A stretch of 64,000 nucleotides of DNA from Hymenobacter sediminis (lineage in GTDB: Bacteria; Bacteroidota; Bacteroidia; Cytophagales; Hymenobacteraceae). The stretch spans positions 620,001 to 684,000 of the forward strand of contig NZ_QKNS01000001.1 in NCBI RefSeq assembly GCF_003231285.1. The letters run 5' to 3'. Of this stretch, positions 51,521 to 61,700 are shown one piece after another. The translations under genes and the position numbers were made by a program. Numbering within the stretch: the first letter of the stretch is position 1; the number at the start of each line of letters is the position of its first letter. The notes under the pieces are model-generated. The model had not been told where the DNA came from, searched no databases, and saw only the letters and a list, made by a program, of their open reading frames with translations.

Positions 51521-54367
51521 TTAGAAATTCCAAGTCAGGCCAAGCGAAGAGTATTGACCACGCTTGTAGCGAGCAAACGCGCCGGTTTCAAATGAGTCAA
51601 TCTTGTTATTGCCGTTGAAGTCGTAGTACTGACGTACTAGTTGGTTAAAGGCATCTTGTATGCCCGCTTTAACCTGTAAGTGCTTGCCTACACTCTTAGT
51701 AACTGATAAGTCTACTACGTGACGGGGCAACTCAATCACCGAGAAGTTGGTGCCTCGGTCGCCAACGAACATGATGCGCGGCCCAATTACGTTGTACTGG
51801 GCTGAGGCTTGCCAGCCGTGGTCGTTGTCTTGATAAAAGAGGCCTAGGTTAACTACGTAGGGCGACTGACCTTGGAGTGGTCGATCAGTGATGGCGAAGT
51901 TGCGGTTACGCTCGTTGTCTTCCAACTGCACCCGGCTGCGGATTAAGGATGCATTCATTACCAGCGAAAGGCGGTCAATGAATCCACTGCCTGTTAGCTC
52001 GGCTAGCGACTTGCGGGCTTCTACTTCTACGCCCATGTCGTAAGCACTCTTGGCGTTCTGGTAGGTCAGGTACAGGTTCAAGCCGCCAGTAGAAGTGGTA
52101 GTTTGCTCAATAGCATTTTGGAAGTGTTTATAGAACACACCAATCGAGAGCATTTCAGAGCGAGTAGGATAAAATTCGTAACGCAGGTCAGCGTTATAGA
52201 TTTTGGCCGTGCGAAGGTTAGGATTACCTTCTAAGAAATAGCTGTTAGCAAAGTCGTAGTACTGGTATTGAGCCAATTCCCGAAACTCGGGCCGGTTCAC
52301 CGATATGCTGCTAGCCAAGCGCACCAGTGAGCGCAAGTTGAAGTTGTAAGCAGCGTTGAAGGAAGGTAGTACAAAGGTGCGCTTTTCCTCGTAAGGAGCT
52401 ACGGCTATATCGCCGCTCTCCAGCTGGCGCCGGTTATACTCTACGCGTACACCGCCCGATACATTAAACTTGTCTGATATAGGCAGTACGGTGCTCAGAT
52501 AGCCTGCCGCGAGCAGGTTGTTAGCTGAGTAACGGTCGTTAGCCTGGGTACCCTCATCCAGCCGGAACCCATCCTGATTGTTGATGTTTTCCGGGTTAAA
52601 GATGGTTTCGATAGGTAGCTTGCGTAGTCGCGGGTCGGTATCGGGTGTTCGTACGAATGAGAAGTAACGGCTGTCGTAGTCGCGGCTTTTATACTCGGTA
52701 TAGAAGCCAGCACGCAGCTTGTATTCGTTGGCTTGGGTAGTGTCACGGCCCTGTATGCGTCTCTCCCATTGCCCCCGACCCATGTAAGTATTTTCGGTCA
52801 GTTTGGAGAAATAGTGCGAAGCATCTAGTTGGGAGCCTGTCAAAGGAACTACTACTTCAAATGGCGTGGTAGCCGGATCGGTCTCCTGCGAGCGTTGAGT
52901 ACGGAAACGACGGTAGTCGGGCTCATCACGGAATACATAGTTGTAGCCCCCTGCCCATACGAAGGTGTTGCGTTTGTTAGCACCTGTTTCATGGGTACCC
53001 TGCAACTGACCGGAGTAAATAGTGCGGCTTTGGTAGTGCAGTGAATAGTTGTCGAAGTCTTGGCCTTGGCCAGGACCACCTTGTTCATAGCTTGGTCCAG
53101 TACGGTGAACAACTTCGTCGGTACCATACTGATTAAGGAAGTTGCGAAAATCTAGACGGTTATAGTCATTGAAGCGGGCCTGCCAGTTATGGATAACACC
53201 TAGGCGCGCAGTGCTTAATGTCCGCTGGTCATTGTAGTCGGTCAACAGCGAGGCCGACTGTCTCAGTGTATCGTAGGATTGATATCGGCTACGCCGGGTA
53301 TCATATTGCTGTAGCGTGTTGGTATAGGAAACCGACGTAACATTGCTGAGGTACAGCTTGCCGAGCTCAAATTTGCGTGTTAAACCTAGCGAAAGACGTA
53401 GATCTGGTCGGGCCGTTATTAAACTTGGCTTCCATTCGTTACGCAACTGGTTGCCAACCTGTTTGAGCCGGTCGTCTGGCAGATTATTTAAGTCGTTGCC
53501 ATTTCCAAAGCCAGGGAGTGCGTTAGGCAAAGCCCGGTCACCGCTATCAAAGCCCAGCCAATCGGTAGAGCTATGGTTGGTTGTCTGATAATTGTTCGTG
53601 AACGTGGTTCCGCTGCGGTAGCCGCCAGTTATATTGATGTTAGTGGAATTTTCCAGTACCGAGTTCCTGGTAAATACCTCTACGACACCTCCACCGAATT
53701 CGCCAGGTAGCTCAGGAGCTCCCGATTTGAAAATCAGTACCCGATCAATTACAGACGAGGGCAAAATATCAAACGAAAAAGAGCGGGTATCTACTTCTGC
53801 TGAAGGTGTAAGGGCTTCGTTGAGCAATACCGTATTGTAGCGTTCGGCTAGGCCGCGAATCACAATAAAGTTGTTATTCTGGATGGTAACGCCTGGAATA
53901 CGCTTTACGACTTCGGCGGCATCCCGGTCCAGGCTTTTTACAATCTGGTCGTTGCTCATGCCACTTACTACCACCTCGGCCTTTTTCAGGTCCTGAATCA
54001 TAGCCACCTCCGTGCCGGTTTGCTTCTGGCCCGTCACCACTACTTCCTTCAGAGCCTGCGCATTCTCTTCTAGCACCCCATTTAGGGTAGTCTGCTGATC
54101 CGCTTGGATACTGATGCCGGTAAACGTGAGCGGCTTGTAACCAATAGATTGGATGGTGATTCCGTAGGTGCCAGGAGCCAGCTTCAAAGAATATGAGCCA
54201 TCTAGATCTACTGGTGCTGCCTGGGTAGTGCCCGTTACCAGCACGGTAGCGCCAATGGCGCCTTCTCCGGTTTTTTTGTCTGTTACTTTTCCCGTTAAAG
54301 TACCTTGCTGCGCAAGGAGCAAGTGGCTTATTGTCAGGAAGAAAAGCAGTAAAGCTGAGCGACGCAT
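51521..54367 (-). CDS. TonB-dependent outer-membrane receptor with N-terminal CarboxypepD_reg domain
   Basis: A ~948-residue receptor. The start MRRSALLLFFLTISHLLLAQQ at 54367 is a signal peptide. A CarboxypepD_reg-like domain (~22-100, LTGKVTDKKTGEGAIGATVLV) is followed by a plug (IVKSLDRDAAEVVKRIPGVTIQ, FVIRGLAERYNTVLLN) and a 22-stranded-type barrel with many aromatic strands. The C-terminus is ...SSLGLTWNF. No SusD-type partner is adjacent; the next gene is a T9SS-exported beta-helix protein ~200 bases downstream, after a terminator. Ligand unknown. Confidence 0.9.
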   Translation of the reverse strand: MRRSALLLFFLTISHLLLAQQGTLTGKVTDKKTGEGAIGATVLVTGTTQAAPVDLDGSYSLKLAPGTYGITIQSIGYKPLTFTGISIQADQQTTLNGVLEENAQALKEVVVTGQKQTGTEVAMIQDLKKAEVVVSGMSNDQIVKSLDRDAAEVVKRIPGVTIQNNNFIVIRGLAERYNTVLLNEALTPSAEVDTRSFSFDILPSSVIDRVLIFKSGAPELPGEFGGGVVEVFTRNSVLENSTNINITGGYRSGTTFTNNYQTTNHSSTDWLGFDSGDRALPNALPGFGNGNDLNNLPDDRLKQVGNQLRNEWKPSLITARPDLRLSLGLTRKFELGKLYLSNVTSVSYTNTLQQYDTRRSRYQSYDTLRQSASLLTDYNDQRTLSTARLGVIHNWQARFNDYNRLDFRNFLNQYGTDEVVHRTGPSYEQGGPGQGQDFDNYSLHYQSRTIYSGQLQGTHETGANKRNTFVWAGGYNYVFRDEPDYRRFRTQRSQETDPATTPFEVVVPLTGSQLDASHYFSKLTENTYMGRGQWERRIQGRDTTQANEYKLRAGFYTEYKSRDYDSRYFSFVRTPDTDPRLRKLPIETIFNPENINNQDGFRLDEGTQANDRYSANNLLAAGYLSTVLPISDKFNVSGGVRVEYNRRQLESGDIAVAPYEEKRTFVLPSFNAAYNFNLRSLVRLASSISVNRPEFRELAQYQYYDFANSYFLEGNPNLRTAKIYNADLRYEFYPTRSEMLSIGVFYKHFQNAIEQTTTSTGGLNLYLTYQNAKSAYDMGVEVEARKSLAELTGSGFIDRLSLVMNASLIRSRVQLEDNERNRNFAITDRPLQGQSPYVVNLGLFYQDNDHGWQASAQYNVIGPRIMFVGDRGTNFSVIELPRHVVDLSVTKSVGKHLQVKAGIQDAFNQLVRQYYDFNGNNKIDSFETGAFARYKRGQYSSLGLTWNF

Positions 54368-54483
54368 AGCCGAATAATAAAAAGGTTTCACAAAGCTAGA
54401 CTGGCCTTGTTATGCTAATATTGCCGCCATGTTATGCTTGTGTTACTGCCTCGGTAACAGGCTCACTTCCTGCGGGAAACCTT

Positions 54484-54491
54484 TACTTTTG
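54484..54491 (+). promoter_or_regulatory. Bacteroidota -7 element (TACTTTTG) before yicC
   Basis: A full TAnnTTTG match 25 bases before the YicC start codon at 54516. No clear -33 TTG. Confidence 0.35.
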
Positions 54492-54515
54492 CGCCCACTT
54501 TGCCCATTTCTGCCC

Positions 54516-55412
54516 ATGTTGCTGTCCATGACCGGCTACGGAATCGCACACCGCGAAACCGACCGCTACTCCGCTACCGTCGAGATTAAGTCTCTCAATT
54601 CTAAGACTCTTGACCTGAGTTTGCGTCTGCCCCGCTTCCTAATGGACCGGGAGTTGGAAATCCGTAATCTGGTTACCAAAAGCCTTATTCGGGGGAAGGT
54701 CAACCTGAACTTAGACTTCGCGCGCCCGCGCGCTACGGGTGCGCAGGGTTCTATTGTTAACAAGGAGGCCCTTACGGTAGCCTGCCAGGAGTTACGCGAA
54801 CTGAGCCAAATAGTGGGTCTGTCGCTGAAGCAACTAGCCGCCGTGGCCCATGCGCTGCCTGGCGCTCTGCGCATTCCTGCTGATGCTACCGCTGCCACCG
54901 AAGAAGAGGAAGAAACCCCCTGGGAAGAATTGCTGCCCCTGCTACAGGAAGCCCTTGACCGCGTGAACCAGTTCCGGCGCGATGAAGGCCAAGCACTGAC
55001 TTCAGAAATCCTGGGATATGTGGATCGGATTCGTATTCTATTGGCCGAAGTAGAGCGCCACGACCCTACCCGCATTGAGCAGGTCCGGCAGCGCCTGCAG
55101 AACCACCTGTCGGAGATAACCAGCAGTGAGCATTTCAACCCTATCCGGTTCGAGCAGGAAATTCTCTATTACATTGAGAAGCTAGACATTGCCGAGGAAA
55201 AAGTGAGGTTAGTCAATCATTTGCACTACTTCGCCGAGACGGCAGGTCTGCCGGAGCCCACTGGAAAAAAATTAGCCTTTATTTCGCAGGAAATTGGGCG
55301 GGAAATCAATACCATCGGGTCCAAAGCCAACGATTCCACCATCCAACATCTGGTGGTGGGGATGAAGGAAGAGCTCGAAAAGATCAAGGAACAGATCAAC
55401 AACATTCTCTAA
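54516..55412 (+). CDS. yicC: YicC family endoribonuclease-type protein
   Basis: A 298-residue protein starting MLLSMTGYGIAHRETD at 54516, the family's usual N-terminus. It has the YicC landmarks LNSKTLDLSLRLPRFLMDRELEIRNLV (N-terminal), RIEQVRQRLQNHL and EILYYIEKLDIAEEKVRLVNHLHYF, and a C-terminal GKKLAFISQEIGREINTIGSKAND. YicC/YloC proteins are small endoribonucleases with a role in stationary phase and sRNA turnover. Monocistronic. Confidence 0.9.
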   Translation: MLLSMTGYGIAHRETDRYSATVEIKSLNSKTLDLSLRLPRFLMDRELEIRNLVTKSLIRGKVNLNLDFARPRATGAQGSIVNKEALTVACQELRELSQIVGLSLKQLAAVAHALPGALRIPADATAATEEEEETPWEELLPLLQEALDRVNQFRRDEGQALTSEILGYVDRIRILLAEVERHDPTRIEQVRQRLQNHLSEITSSEHFNPIRFEQEILYYIEKLDIAEEKVRLVNHLHYFAETAGLPEPTGKKLAFISQEIGREINTIGSKANDSTIQHLVVGMKEELEKIKEQINNIL

Positions 55413-55749
55413 GTACCATAAGCCGATTTTCGGACTGTAGCAAAGCCAGAATTGAACTTTGCCGCTAGTATTTCGTATAGGCTATTCCCAATGTATTATT
55501 GGGATTTTTCAGGGGTAGGACAACAGTATCTGTAAAGCTCTATTTTTTAGATAATGCACTTTAATGCATCAAAAAGCCGCTTTTTAGCCCCGTATTGGCA
55601 CATATGCTACTGAGGTTAAAAATTATTTTATTGTAAAATACTTGCGGCTTAAAAAAATGTGCGTAATTTGTGTTATCCAAACAGAGTGACTCTTCGCTTT
55701 TCGGACCAATAGCCTGACTTTGAATTCCACCTTTTTTCAGTCCATACTT
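55413..55749. other. AT-rich intergenic region upstream of 55750
   Basis: About 340 bases, clearly AT-rich, without a gene. It holds a promoter-like pair (55642-55670) and otherwise nothing identifiable. Confidence 0.4.
55642..55670 (+). promoter_or_regulatory. Bacteroidota-type promoter candidate
   Basis: TTG at 55642-55644, 19-base spacer and TAATTTG at 55664-55670 (one base short of TAnnTTTG). About 80 bases before the start codon at 55750. Confidence 0.45.
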
Positions 55750-56295
55750 ATGAAAAAAGTATTACTAGCTGCCCCCTTCTTCTGCCTGATGCTGTTGCTG
55801 ATGGCTGCCCGTCCCTTCGCCGAAGTGGAGCTGATCAAAAAGCGCGTTCTAAGCGAGCGGGTGGAAATTCTCATCCCCAAGGGCTTCGAGGTGATGAGCG
55901 AACAGCAAATGGACTTTAACTACGCTAAAGCCCAGAGCCGTCCTAGCGTTATCTACACGAATAACAAAGAGGCCAGCATTGCTTTCTCCTACACCGACAA
56001 CACAGCCGATCAGGACATGATCGAAATGTATTCGGCCAACTTCTACAAAACCTACACTAAGCAATTCAAAGAAGCGAAGTGGTTTGGTCACGGTGTGAAG
56101 GAAGTGAACAGCCGCAAGGTTGGCTACATGGAGTTGATGAAGCCTGAGCTGGGCCACGAGGTTTATACCCTCATCTTCTTCACCGATGTAGAAGGTAAAC
56201 TTCTAATGTGCACGTTTACCTGCGCTGACCGCCAGAAGCCTGAGTGGGAAAACGTAGCCAAGCAGATCATGAGCTCGTTTAAAGCCAACAGCTAA
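55750..56295 (+). CDS. Exported protein of unknown function
   Basis: A 181-residue protein with a start at 55750 giving the signal peptide MKKVLLAAPFFCLMLLLMAARP. The mature part has a strand-rich domain (VEILIPKGFEVMSEQQMDFNY, SVIYTNNKEASIAFSYTDNT, YKTYTKQFKEAKWFGHGVKE, YTLIFFTDVEGKLLMCTFTCADRQ) ending in a helix WENVAKQIMSSFKANS. This resembles small periplasmic proteins of the DUF1795/PsbP-like type, but I cannot assign it. Terminator follows. Confidence 0.6.
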   Translation: MKKVLLAAPFFCLMLLLMAARPFAEVELIKKRVLSERVEILIPKGFEVMSEQQMDFNYAKAQSRPSVIYTNNKEASIAFSYTDNTADQDMIEMYSANFYKTYTKQFKEAKWFGHGVKEVNSRKVGYMELMKPELGHEVYTLIFFTDVEGKLLMCTFTCADRQKPEWENVAKQIMSSFKANS

Positions 56296-56327
56296 TACTT
56301 ACCCATTCAGAGGGTAGATTGAATTAT

Positions 56328-56370
56328 AAAAAAGCCCGGAGCACTCAACTGAGTTGCTCCGGGCTTTTTT
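56328..56370. terminator. Bidirectional hairpin terminator
   Basis: A 16-base perfect inverted repeat (56328-56343 and 56355-56370) with an 11-base loop and A6/T6 ends, between convergent genes. Confidence 0.85.
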
Positions 56371-56411
56371 CATTTTGGTCAGGTAGAAGGATGCCAAAGT
56401 CAATTCCTAGC

Positions 56412-57785
56412 TTAATGTCCAGATTGCTGTGCTAAAAAATGGGTGATTAGTTTGAAAATACCGGAGAAGCCACTCAGGGAAAGCTGAGTGGGTTGATCAG
56501 CTACATCGTGGTAGGCGCTGCTTCCGCCTCGGGCGTAGATAAAGAAGGCTGACACTCCGCGTTCGGAGAAGGGGTAGTGGTCGGAATTGGCTGCGCGGCC
56601 CCGGGCTGCTACCGATGGAACGTAACGACCCGCGGTGTTCAACTGAACTAGCTGTTGAAAGGCTTGTTCAAATACGCGCCCATTCACTACGGTAATGCCT
56701 TCCTCACCGGTGCCTACTAAGTCAAGGTTAAGAAGGAATCGGATGCGGTTCAGAGGGACTAGCGGATGTTCCACATAGTAACGGGAGCCTACCAGCCCGG
56801 CTTCTTCCGCTCCAAAAGCAATGAATACCATGGAGTAAGCTGGCCGGTTCTCTGGTGCGGCATAGTAGGCAGCAAGTTCCAGGAGCATGGCAACGCCGCT
56901 GGCATTATCGTTGGCACCGGGAAAGTACGTTTGCCGGCCTAGGCGACCTAGGTGGTCATAGTGGGCTGTGACTATCAGGAACGAATCGGGTTGGACCCGG
57001 CCGGGTAAGTAGCCGATAACGTTTTGGGTGGGGTAGGCTGGGATCAGCTGGGCATCCACCCGAATTTTGGCCGTAGCGGCAGGCGGAAGCTTGGCGTAAT
57101 GGTTGGCCCCTGTTAGCCAAGGGTGAGGCAGTGCCTCCAGCCGGATCTGGTGGCTTTGAGTAGCTGCCAACGATGCCGTCAGTTTCGGCACCAACGTAAT
57201 AACAGCTGCGGCCGAGTCGAGGCGCTGACGGATATCCGATGGGTAGTGCGCTAGCCTGGCTTTGGTGCGGGCCGATAAGACAATCGTGCTTGGGAAGCTG
57301 GTCAGGTGCAGAAACTGCCGCCGAGCAGTTTCATCCGTAAGAACCGTGCTGTCTAAGTAAGCGAGGCTCCGACCAATTCCTAAGCGGCCGGGGCCGCAGT
57401 CGGGAGCCGCAATAAAATCGAGGCCGGGCTGCAGGCGTAGCTGGTTGCCCAGAAGCGGAAACGGGAACAGCGCCCGGTTAAGCCGGAGCTTGAGCGTACC
57501 CGGAAAAGTATTGATGGGTAGGCTGAAGGGTTGCTGAAAGCCGGATGATAAGGGCTGCAGCCCCAAGGCCTCAAAGCGTTGTTGCAGGTAGCGGGCCGCT
57601 TTTTGCTCGCCTTGATTTACGTAGCCTCGGCCGTGCATTGCGGGGGAGGCCAGGGTAGCAATAGTCTGCCGGACCCTGGGCATGTCTTGGGCTTGCGTGG
57701 CTAAAGGGGGTAGGAAACCTGTTAGGTACAAGGCCCCAGCAAATAGTTGATGCCGGAACTCCCTTTGGTGACTACCACGCTTCAT
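56412..57785 (-). CDS. M28-family metallopeptidase
   Basis: A ~457-residue exported protein. The start at 57785 (MKRGSHQREFRHQLFAGALYL) gives a signal peptide; the frame to 57863 is overlap with the next gene. The M28 signature is present: zinc ligands HYDHLG, FPGANDNASGVAMLLELA, AFGAEEAGLVGSRYY, LDLVGTGEEG. Probably a periplasmic or secreted aminopeptidase-like enzyme. Its start overlaps the VanZ stop by 4 bases, so the genes are coupled. Confidence 0.85.
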   Translation of the reverse strand: MKRGSHQREFRHQLFAGALYLTGFLPPLATQAQDMPRVRQTIATLASPAMHGRGYVNQGEQKAARYLQQRFEALGLQPLSSGFQQPFSLPINTFPGTLKLRLNRALFPFPLLGNQLRLQPGLDFIAAPDCGPGRLGIGRSLAYLDSTVLTDETARRQFLHLTSFPSTIVLSARTKARLAHYPSDIRQRLDSAAAVITLVPKLTASLAATQSHQIRLEALPHPWLTGANHYAKLPPAATAKIRVDAQLIPAYPTQNVIGYLPGRVQPDSFLIVTAHYDHLGRLGRQTYFPGANDNASGVAMLLELAAYYAAPENRPAYSMVFIAFGAEEAGLVGSRYYVEHPLVPLNRIRFLLNLDLVGTGEEGITVVNGRVFEQAFQQLVQLNTAGRYVPSVAARGRAANSDHYPFSERGVSAFFIYARGGSSAYHDVADQPTQLSLSGFSGIFKLITHFLAQQSGH

Positions 57786-58201
57786 TGCCAGAAACGACGG
57801 GTCGGCCACATCAGGAGCAAGCCAGCTACTACCCCCAGCGAATCGCTGAGCAGGTCCGACCACTCGCCCTGGCGGCCTAGGTTCATAGTCATCTGCAGTA
57901 ACTCAATGAGGGCACCCATGCCCACGGTCAGCAGCAACACAACACGAAACGCCTGAGCTTTTAAGGCAGGAAACCAAGATTGACGGCGAGCAGAAAAAAC
58001 GGCTAATACCGCCTGCACCAGAAATACAAAGGCGTGGGCTGCCGTGTCGAAAGCCAGCAGCTCCCAATGGGGAGTGCGGGGCATTTCCTGGGCCGGGGTA
58101 AGGGTCATTACAAATACCAGCGCCGCCCACGCCAGCGGCAGGACCACAAAGGCCCGACGACGAGACGAGAGCGGCGCGGTAGAAGACACGGCCAAATACA
58201 A
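57782..58201 (-). CDS. VanZ-family membrane protein
   Basis: A 139-residue membrane protein with about four helices. It contains the family's DTAAHAFVFLVQAVL (His in the second helix), RVVLLLTVGMGALIELLQMTMNLGRQGEWSDLLSDSLGVVAGLLLMW. VanZ proteins are linked to teicoplanin resistance in enterococci; in Bacteroidota the role is unknown. Encoded between gcvH and the M28 peptidase with tight spacing on the minus strand. Confidence 0.85.
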   Translation of the reverse strand: MYLAVSSTAPLSSRRRAFVVLPLAWAALVFVMTLTPAQEMPRTPHWELLAFDTAAHAFVFLVQAVLAVFSARRQSWFPALKAQAFRVVLLLTVGMGALIELLQMTMNLGRQGEWSDLLSDSLGVVAGLLLMWPTRRFWQ

Positions 58202-58209
58202 AGGGTAGG

Positions 58210-58590
58210 CTAAGCGCCTACCAGCTCACCATATACTTCGGCCGACAAAAGGCCTTCCAACTCAGCAGGGTTGGAAATGCTCATTTTCACCATCCAGCCT
58301 TCGCCGTAGGGGTCGGAGTTTACCAGTTCGGGGCTACCATCCAAGGCGCTGTTTACTTCCAGTACAGTGCCGCTGATGGGGCTGAATAGGTCCGAAACCG
58401 TTTTAACAGCTTCTACCGTACCAAACACTTCGTTCTGAGCTACTTCCTTGTCGAGGGTGTCAATGTCCACGTACACAATGTCGCCGAGTTCTTTCTGAGC
58501 GTGGTCGGTGATGCCGATGAAGGCAACGTCACCTTCTACACGGATCCATTCGTGCTCTTTCGTGTACTTCAGGCTGGCGGGCAGATTCAT
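58210..58590 (-). CDS. gcvH: Glycine cleavage system H protein
   Basis: A 126-residue lipoyl carrier protein. The lipoylation site is the Lys in VFGTVEAVKTVSDLFSP; KYTKEHEWIRVEGDVAFIGITDHAQKELG is the N-terminal signature and AELEGLLSAEVYGELV the C-terminal one. It shuttles the aminomethyl group between the P, T and L proteins of glycine cleavage. 8 bases separate it from the downstream VanZ gene, so they are one transcript. Its upstream neighbour is sprA, across a large hairpin. Confidence 0.95.
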   Translation of the reverse strand: MNLPASLKYTKEHEWIRVEGDVAFIGITDHAQKELGDIVYVDIDTLDKEVAQNEVFGTVEAVKTVSDLFSPISGTVLEVNSALDGSPELVNSDPYGEGWMVKMSISNPAELEGLLSAEVYGELVGA

Positions 58591-58658
58591 GGGGTGCGGT
58601 TTTGAGAATTAGATAGAGGGCACCGAGGTGCGCGGGCCAAAAGTACAGGTTAAAGGTG

Positions 58659-58746
58659 AAATAGTGAGATAGAGAAAGGGGGAGTTTTTGTTCGTGCAGT
58701 TTTGGCAGCGCGAACAAAAACTTCCCCTTTCTCTATCTCACTATTT
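58659..58746 (-). terminator. Large hairpin (36-base arms) between sprA and gcvH
   Basis: Arms 58659-58694 and 58711-58746 pair over 36 bases with one mismatch (G-U in RNA) and a 16-base loop. It begins 6 bases past the sprA stop, so it is probably a terminator, but the stem is about twice as long as the others in this window. Confidence 0.7.
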
Positions 58747-58751
58747 TACTT

Positions 58752-61700
58752 CTACTGTGAAAGGCTATAGCGAAGCTGGATGCCGCCCTCGGTGGACGTA
58801 TTACGGAAAGCGTTCTGTACCCGCGGAGCAGTAATGTTCTGGGTGAAGAAGAACTGCAGGTTCAGGCGCTGGTTCAGCACGTAATCGACGGTAGGGCGGA
58901 GCTGTACCTGGCGGGTACCATTGGTAACCTGGCTGGAGGCGCGCCCTTGAGAACCGGCAACCGTACCATCGGGATCAACTACATCCAAAATGGTGCGCTG
59001 AATGGTGAAGTTGTCGCGGATGCTCAGGTCGAGGCGGGCGTTGAGCTCGTTGCGCAGTACGCGCTGCTCACCCCCAATCCGGAAGGGCAGCTTTAGGCGG
59101 TTAGTAGCGAAGCCAAACCCGATAATCATTTCCGTAGAGTGCAGCTCCGTCACCTGGGCAGTTGGGATGTTGAGGCCAATATTACGGTCGATGCGGTACT
59201 CCAGGCGGCCCGTGAGGTTGCCGCTGGTCTGGAAGTTCAACCCGATCAGCGGAGCCAGGCGCTCGGCAATAGTCACCTGACCCAGAATGTAGTAAGGCAG
59301 GTATTGGTTGGTCTGTGCGTTTACACGGTTAGGTAACTCATTTTTGCCGGGCTCCCGGGTATAAATGGCGTTGGTGGTGAAGCTGTTGATATTGTAGTTC
59401 GAGGAGTAAGCGTGGTTCAAAGTAATAGACCGGAAGTAGCGCTGAATAAAGGGCAACTGAGCCAACCCATTATAGGCGATATTCCAGTTCGGGATGGGGA
59501 GCATCGAGAAGGGGTTAAACTTCTTGGATGTATAGCCGCTTGACGACTTGCCCCGGTATGCATCCAGGAAAGCCGGCAGCAGCACATCCTGAGAGTTATA
59601 GCTGTAAGTGCCTCTTTTGCCATTCTCCGGATCCGTGTTCTGGTTATCGGTTGCCAGCCGCTGCTGTACAAACACGCGGTTTTCAATAAAGCGCTGGAAG
59701 GCTTTGGACGTCTCACCCCGGTTGCCCAGGTCGCCGAACAAAGTTTGGATGGAGATAAACGAAGTGCTGAAGGTGCCCGAGCCCAGCGCATTGCTCGCCA
59801 GCGGCTCCGTGTTCGGGATAGGCGCCAGGGTTACGGTATCCACGGCCAAGCGGTAAAACACTTCTCTGTTTGACACCTTATTACGGCGGGCATCCAGCTG
59901 AATGTTGAAGTCGCGGAAGGGCTCGAGGGTCGTGCGCAGGGTCAGGGCCTCTGTGAGCAGAGAACTGAGCGGGGTGTTCAGGTATTGGCTGCTGGGAGTG
60001 TACCAGTTCCGGTCGTAGGCGCGGCGGAAAAGACCGTCGAGGTCTTCCTGGCGGCCCAGCAGGAACGGAATACCAGGAGCGTCAAAGTCACTGTTCAAGC
60101 CAAACAAGCGGGTTCCGGGCAAGTAGCCGGGTAGGAGGGTGCCGTTGGAGCGGGTGTAGGTGAAGTTGAGGGAGCGGGCCGTCATCAGCGACCGAAGTAC
60201 GGCCTTCAGTGCCCGCAGCTCCGGGCCTTTTGCCGAGTCGGCGGCGGCTACGGCATCGGTGCCGGGCTGCTTGCGGTCGGCTGTGCCCGCCGCATCTTTC
60301 GGGTTGGGGCGCGGCTGGGGCGGCGGGGCGTTGTTGATGATGTTGAGGAAGCGCACTTTGTTGTAGAGCTTCACTAAATCAATCCGGCCGTTGGTGCTCA
60401 ACTCCCCGTTGTTCTGGATGGTGTTGCCCAGGTTAAGAGGCACTACCTCGCTGTTCGGGTCGGCAGGATTCACGGGAGCGGTCAGGGCAGTGGAAGCCGC
60501 CTGCCAGGTGTAGTTGGCCGCGTAGCGCGCATCTGCCGAGAGCCAGTCGGTGAGGGGGAACTTGTCGAGAGGTAGGCGGTAGGTGAAGGCCAGCGTCTGG
60601 TTGAAGTTGGTGTTCCGGCCGCCGCGTAGCAGGTTGCGGCGCAGTAGTTCCCGGTTTTGCTGAGCAATAGCGTCGTCGCCGATGCTGCGGCCTGGTCCTT
60701 CATCCACCACGGCCCGGTTGGTAGCAGTGTAGTCGATGGCCAGGGCTTTGGTCAAATCCCAGCGTAGGTCGTAGATGCGGTTGAAGAAGAAAGCCTTCTG
60801 GAACACACCGGGAATGCCGGCCGTTACGGGCACCTGACCGGGCTCCAGGGTGCGCTGCAAGAACCGCTCATTGTAGCGGCGGTCCAGGTCGGCGCGGAAA
60901 GAGAAGCGGGAGGGCAGGGGCGTGAAGTTGACTTCCTGCAGCATCTTCAGGTAGGGCGAGTCGAACGCCTTCACCTTGGCCAGCGGGGTGTAGTTGCGCG
61001 GGGTTGCCTGGTACACGTAGGCCAGGGCCCCGGTGTAGGTGCGGGTGTAGTCCCGGTCGGTCCGGATGTCGGTGTGCAGGCGCTCCGTGAGCGAGTAGCT
61101 CAGGGCGAAGTTCTCCACATCGTAAGGCCGTACTTTCTTCTCGGGATTGGTGCGCTCCTTGCGCACGTTGAGCACCGAAATGCTACGCTGGCTGGTCTGG
61201 TCGATAACCTCCTTGCGGTAGGCAGCCTTTTCCGCGTCGGTCTTGAACTTCTGCAGCGACTGGGTTAGCTCCGTATCGGGGTCAAGCGGGTCATACTTGG
61301 GGGCGCGGCTTTCCACGCCAGCTTGCACCAGCACCGGAATGCGCAGACCGAGCTTCTCGGGGAAGAACTTCTCGGCGGCCACCGTGGCATTCACGTCACC
61401 GCGGGCAATATTGTCAAGGGAGCGTTGCTGGGCCCGGTCCTGCAGGCCACCGAAGCCCGTGGTGACGTAGCTGCCCGTGGCCGTGATGTTGGCAATGTCG
61501 GCCAGCTTGGCATTGAAGCGAGCTGTAGCAGCCCAGCCATTTTCCGTGTCAAACTCCGATACCCGCAGCTCATCAGCCCACAACGTCAGGCTCTTGGAAG
61601 CGTTGTCGTCGCGGGGGTTCAGAATACCAATCATTACGCCCTGCACCGCCGACAAATCGGGGTTGCCCACTACCGTAATGGTTGAGTTGTCGGGGAGGGT

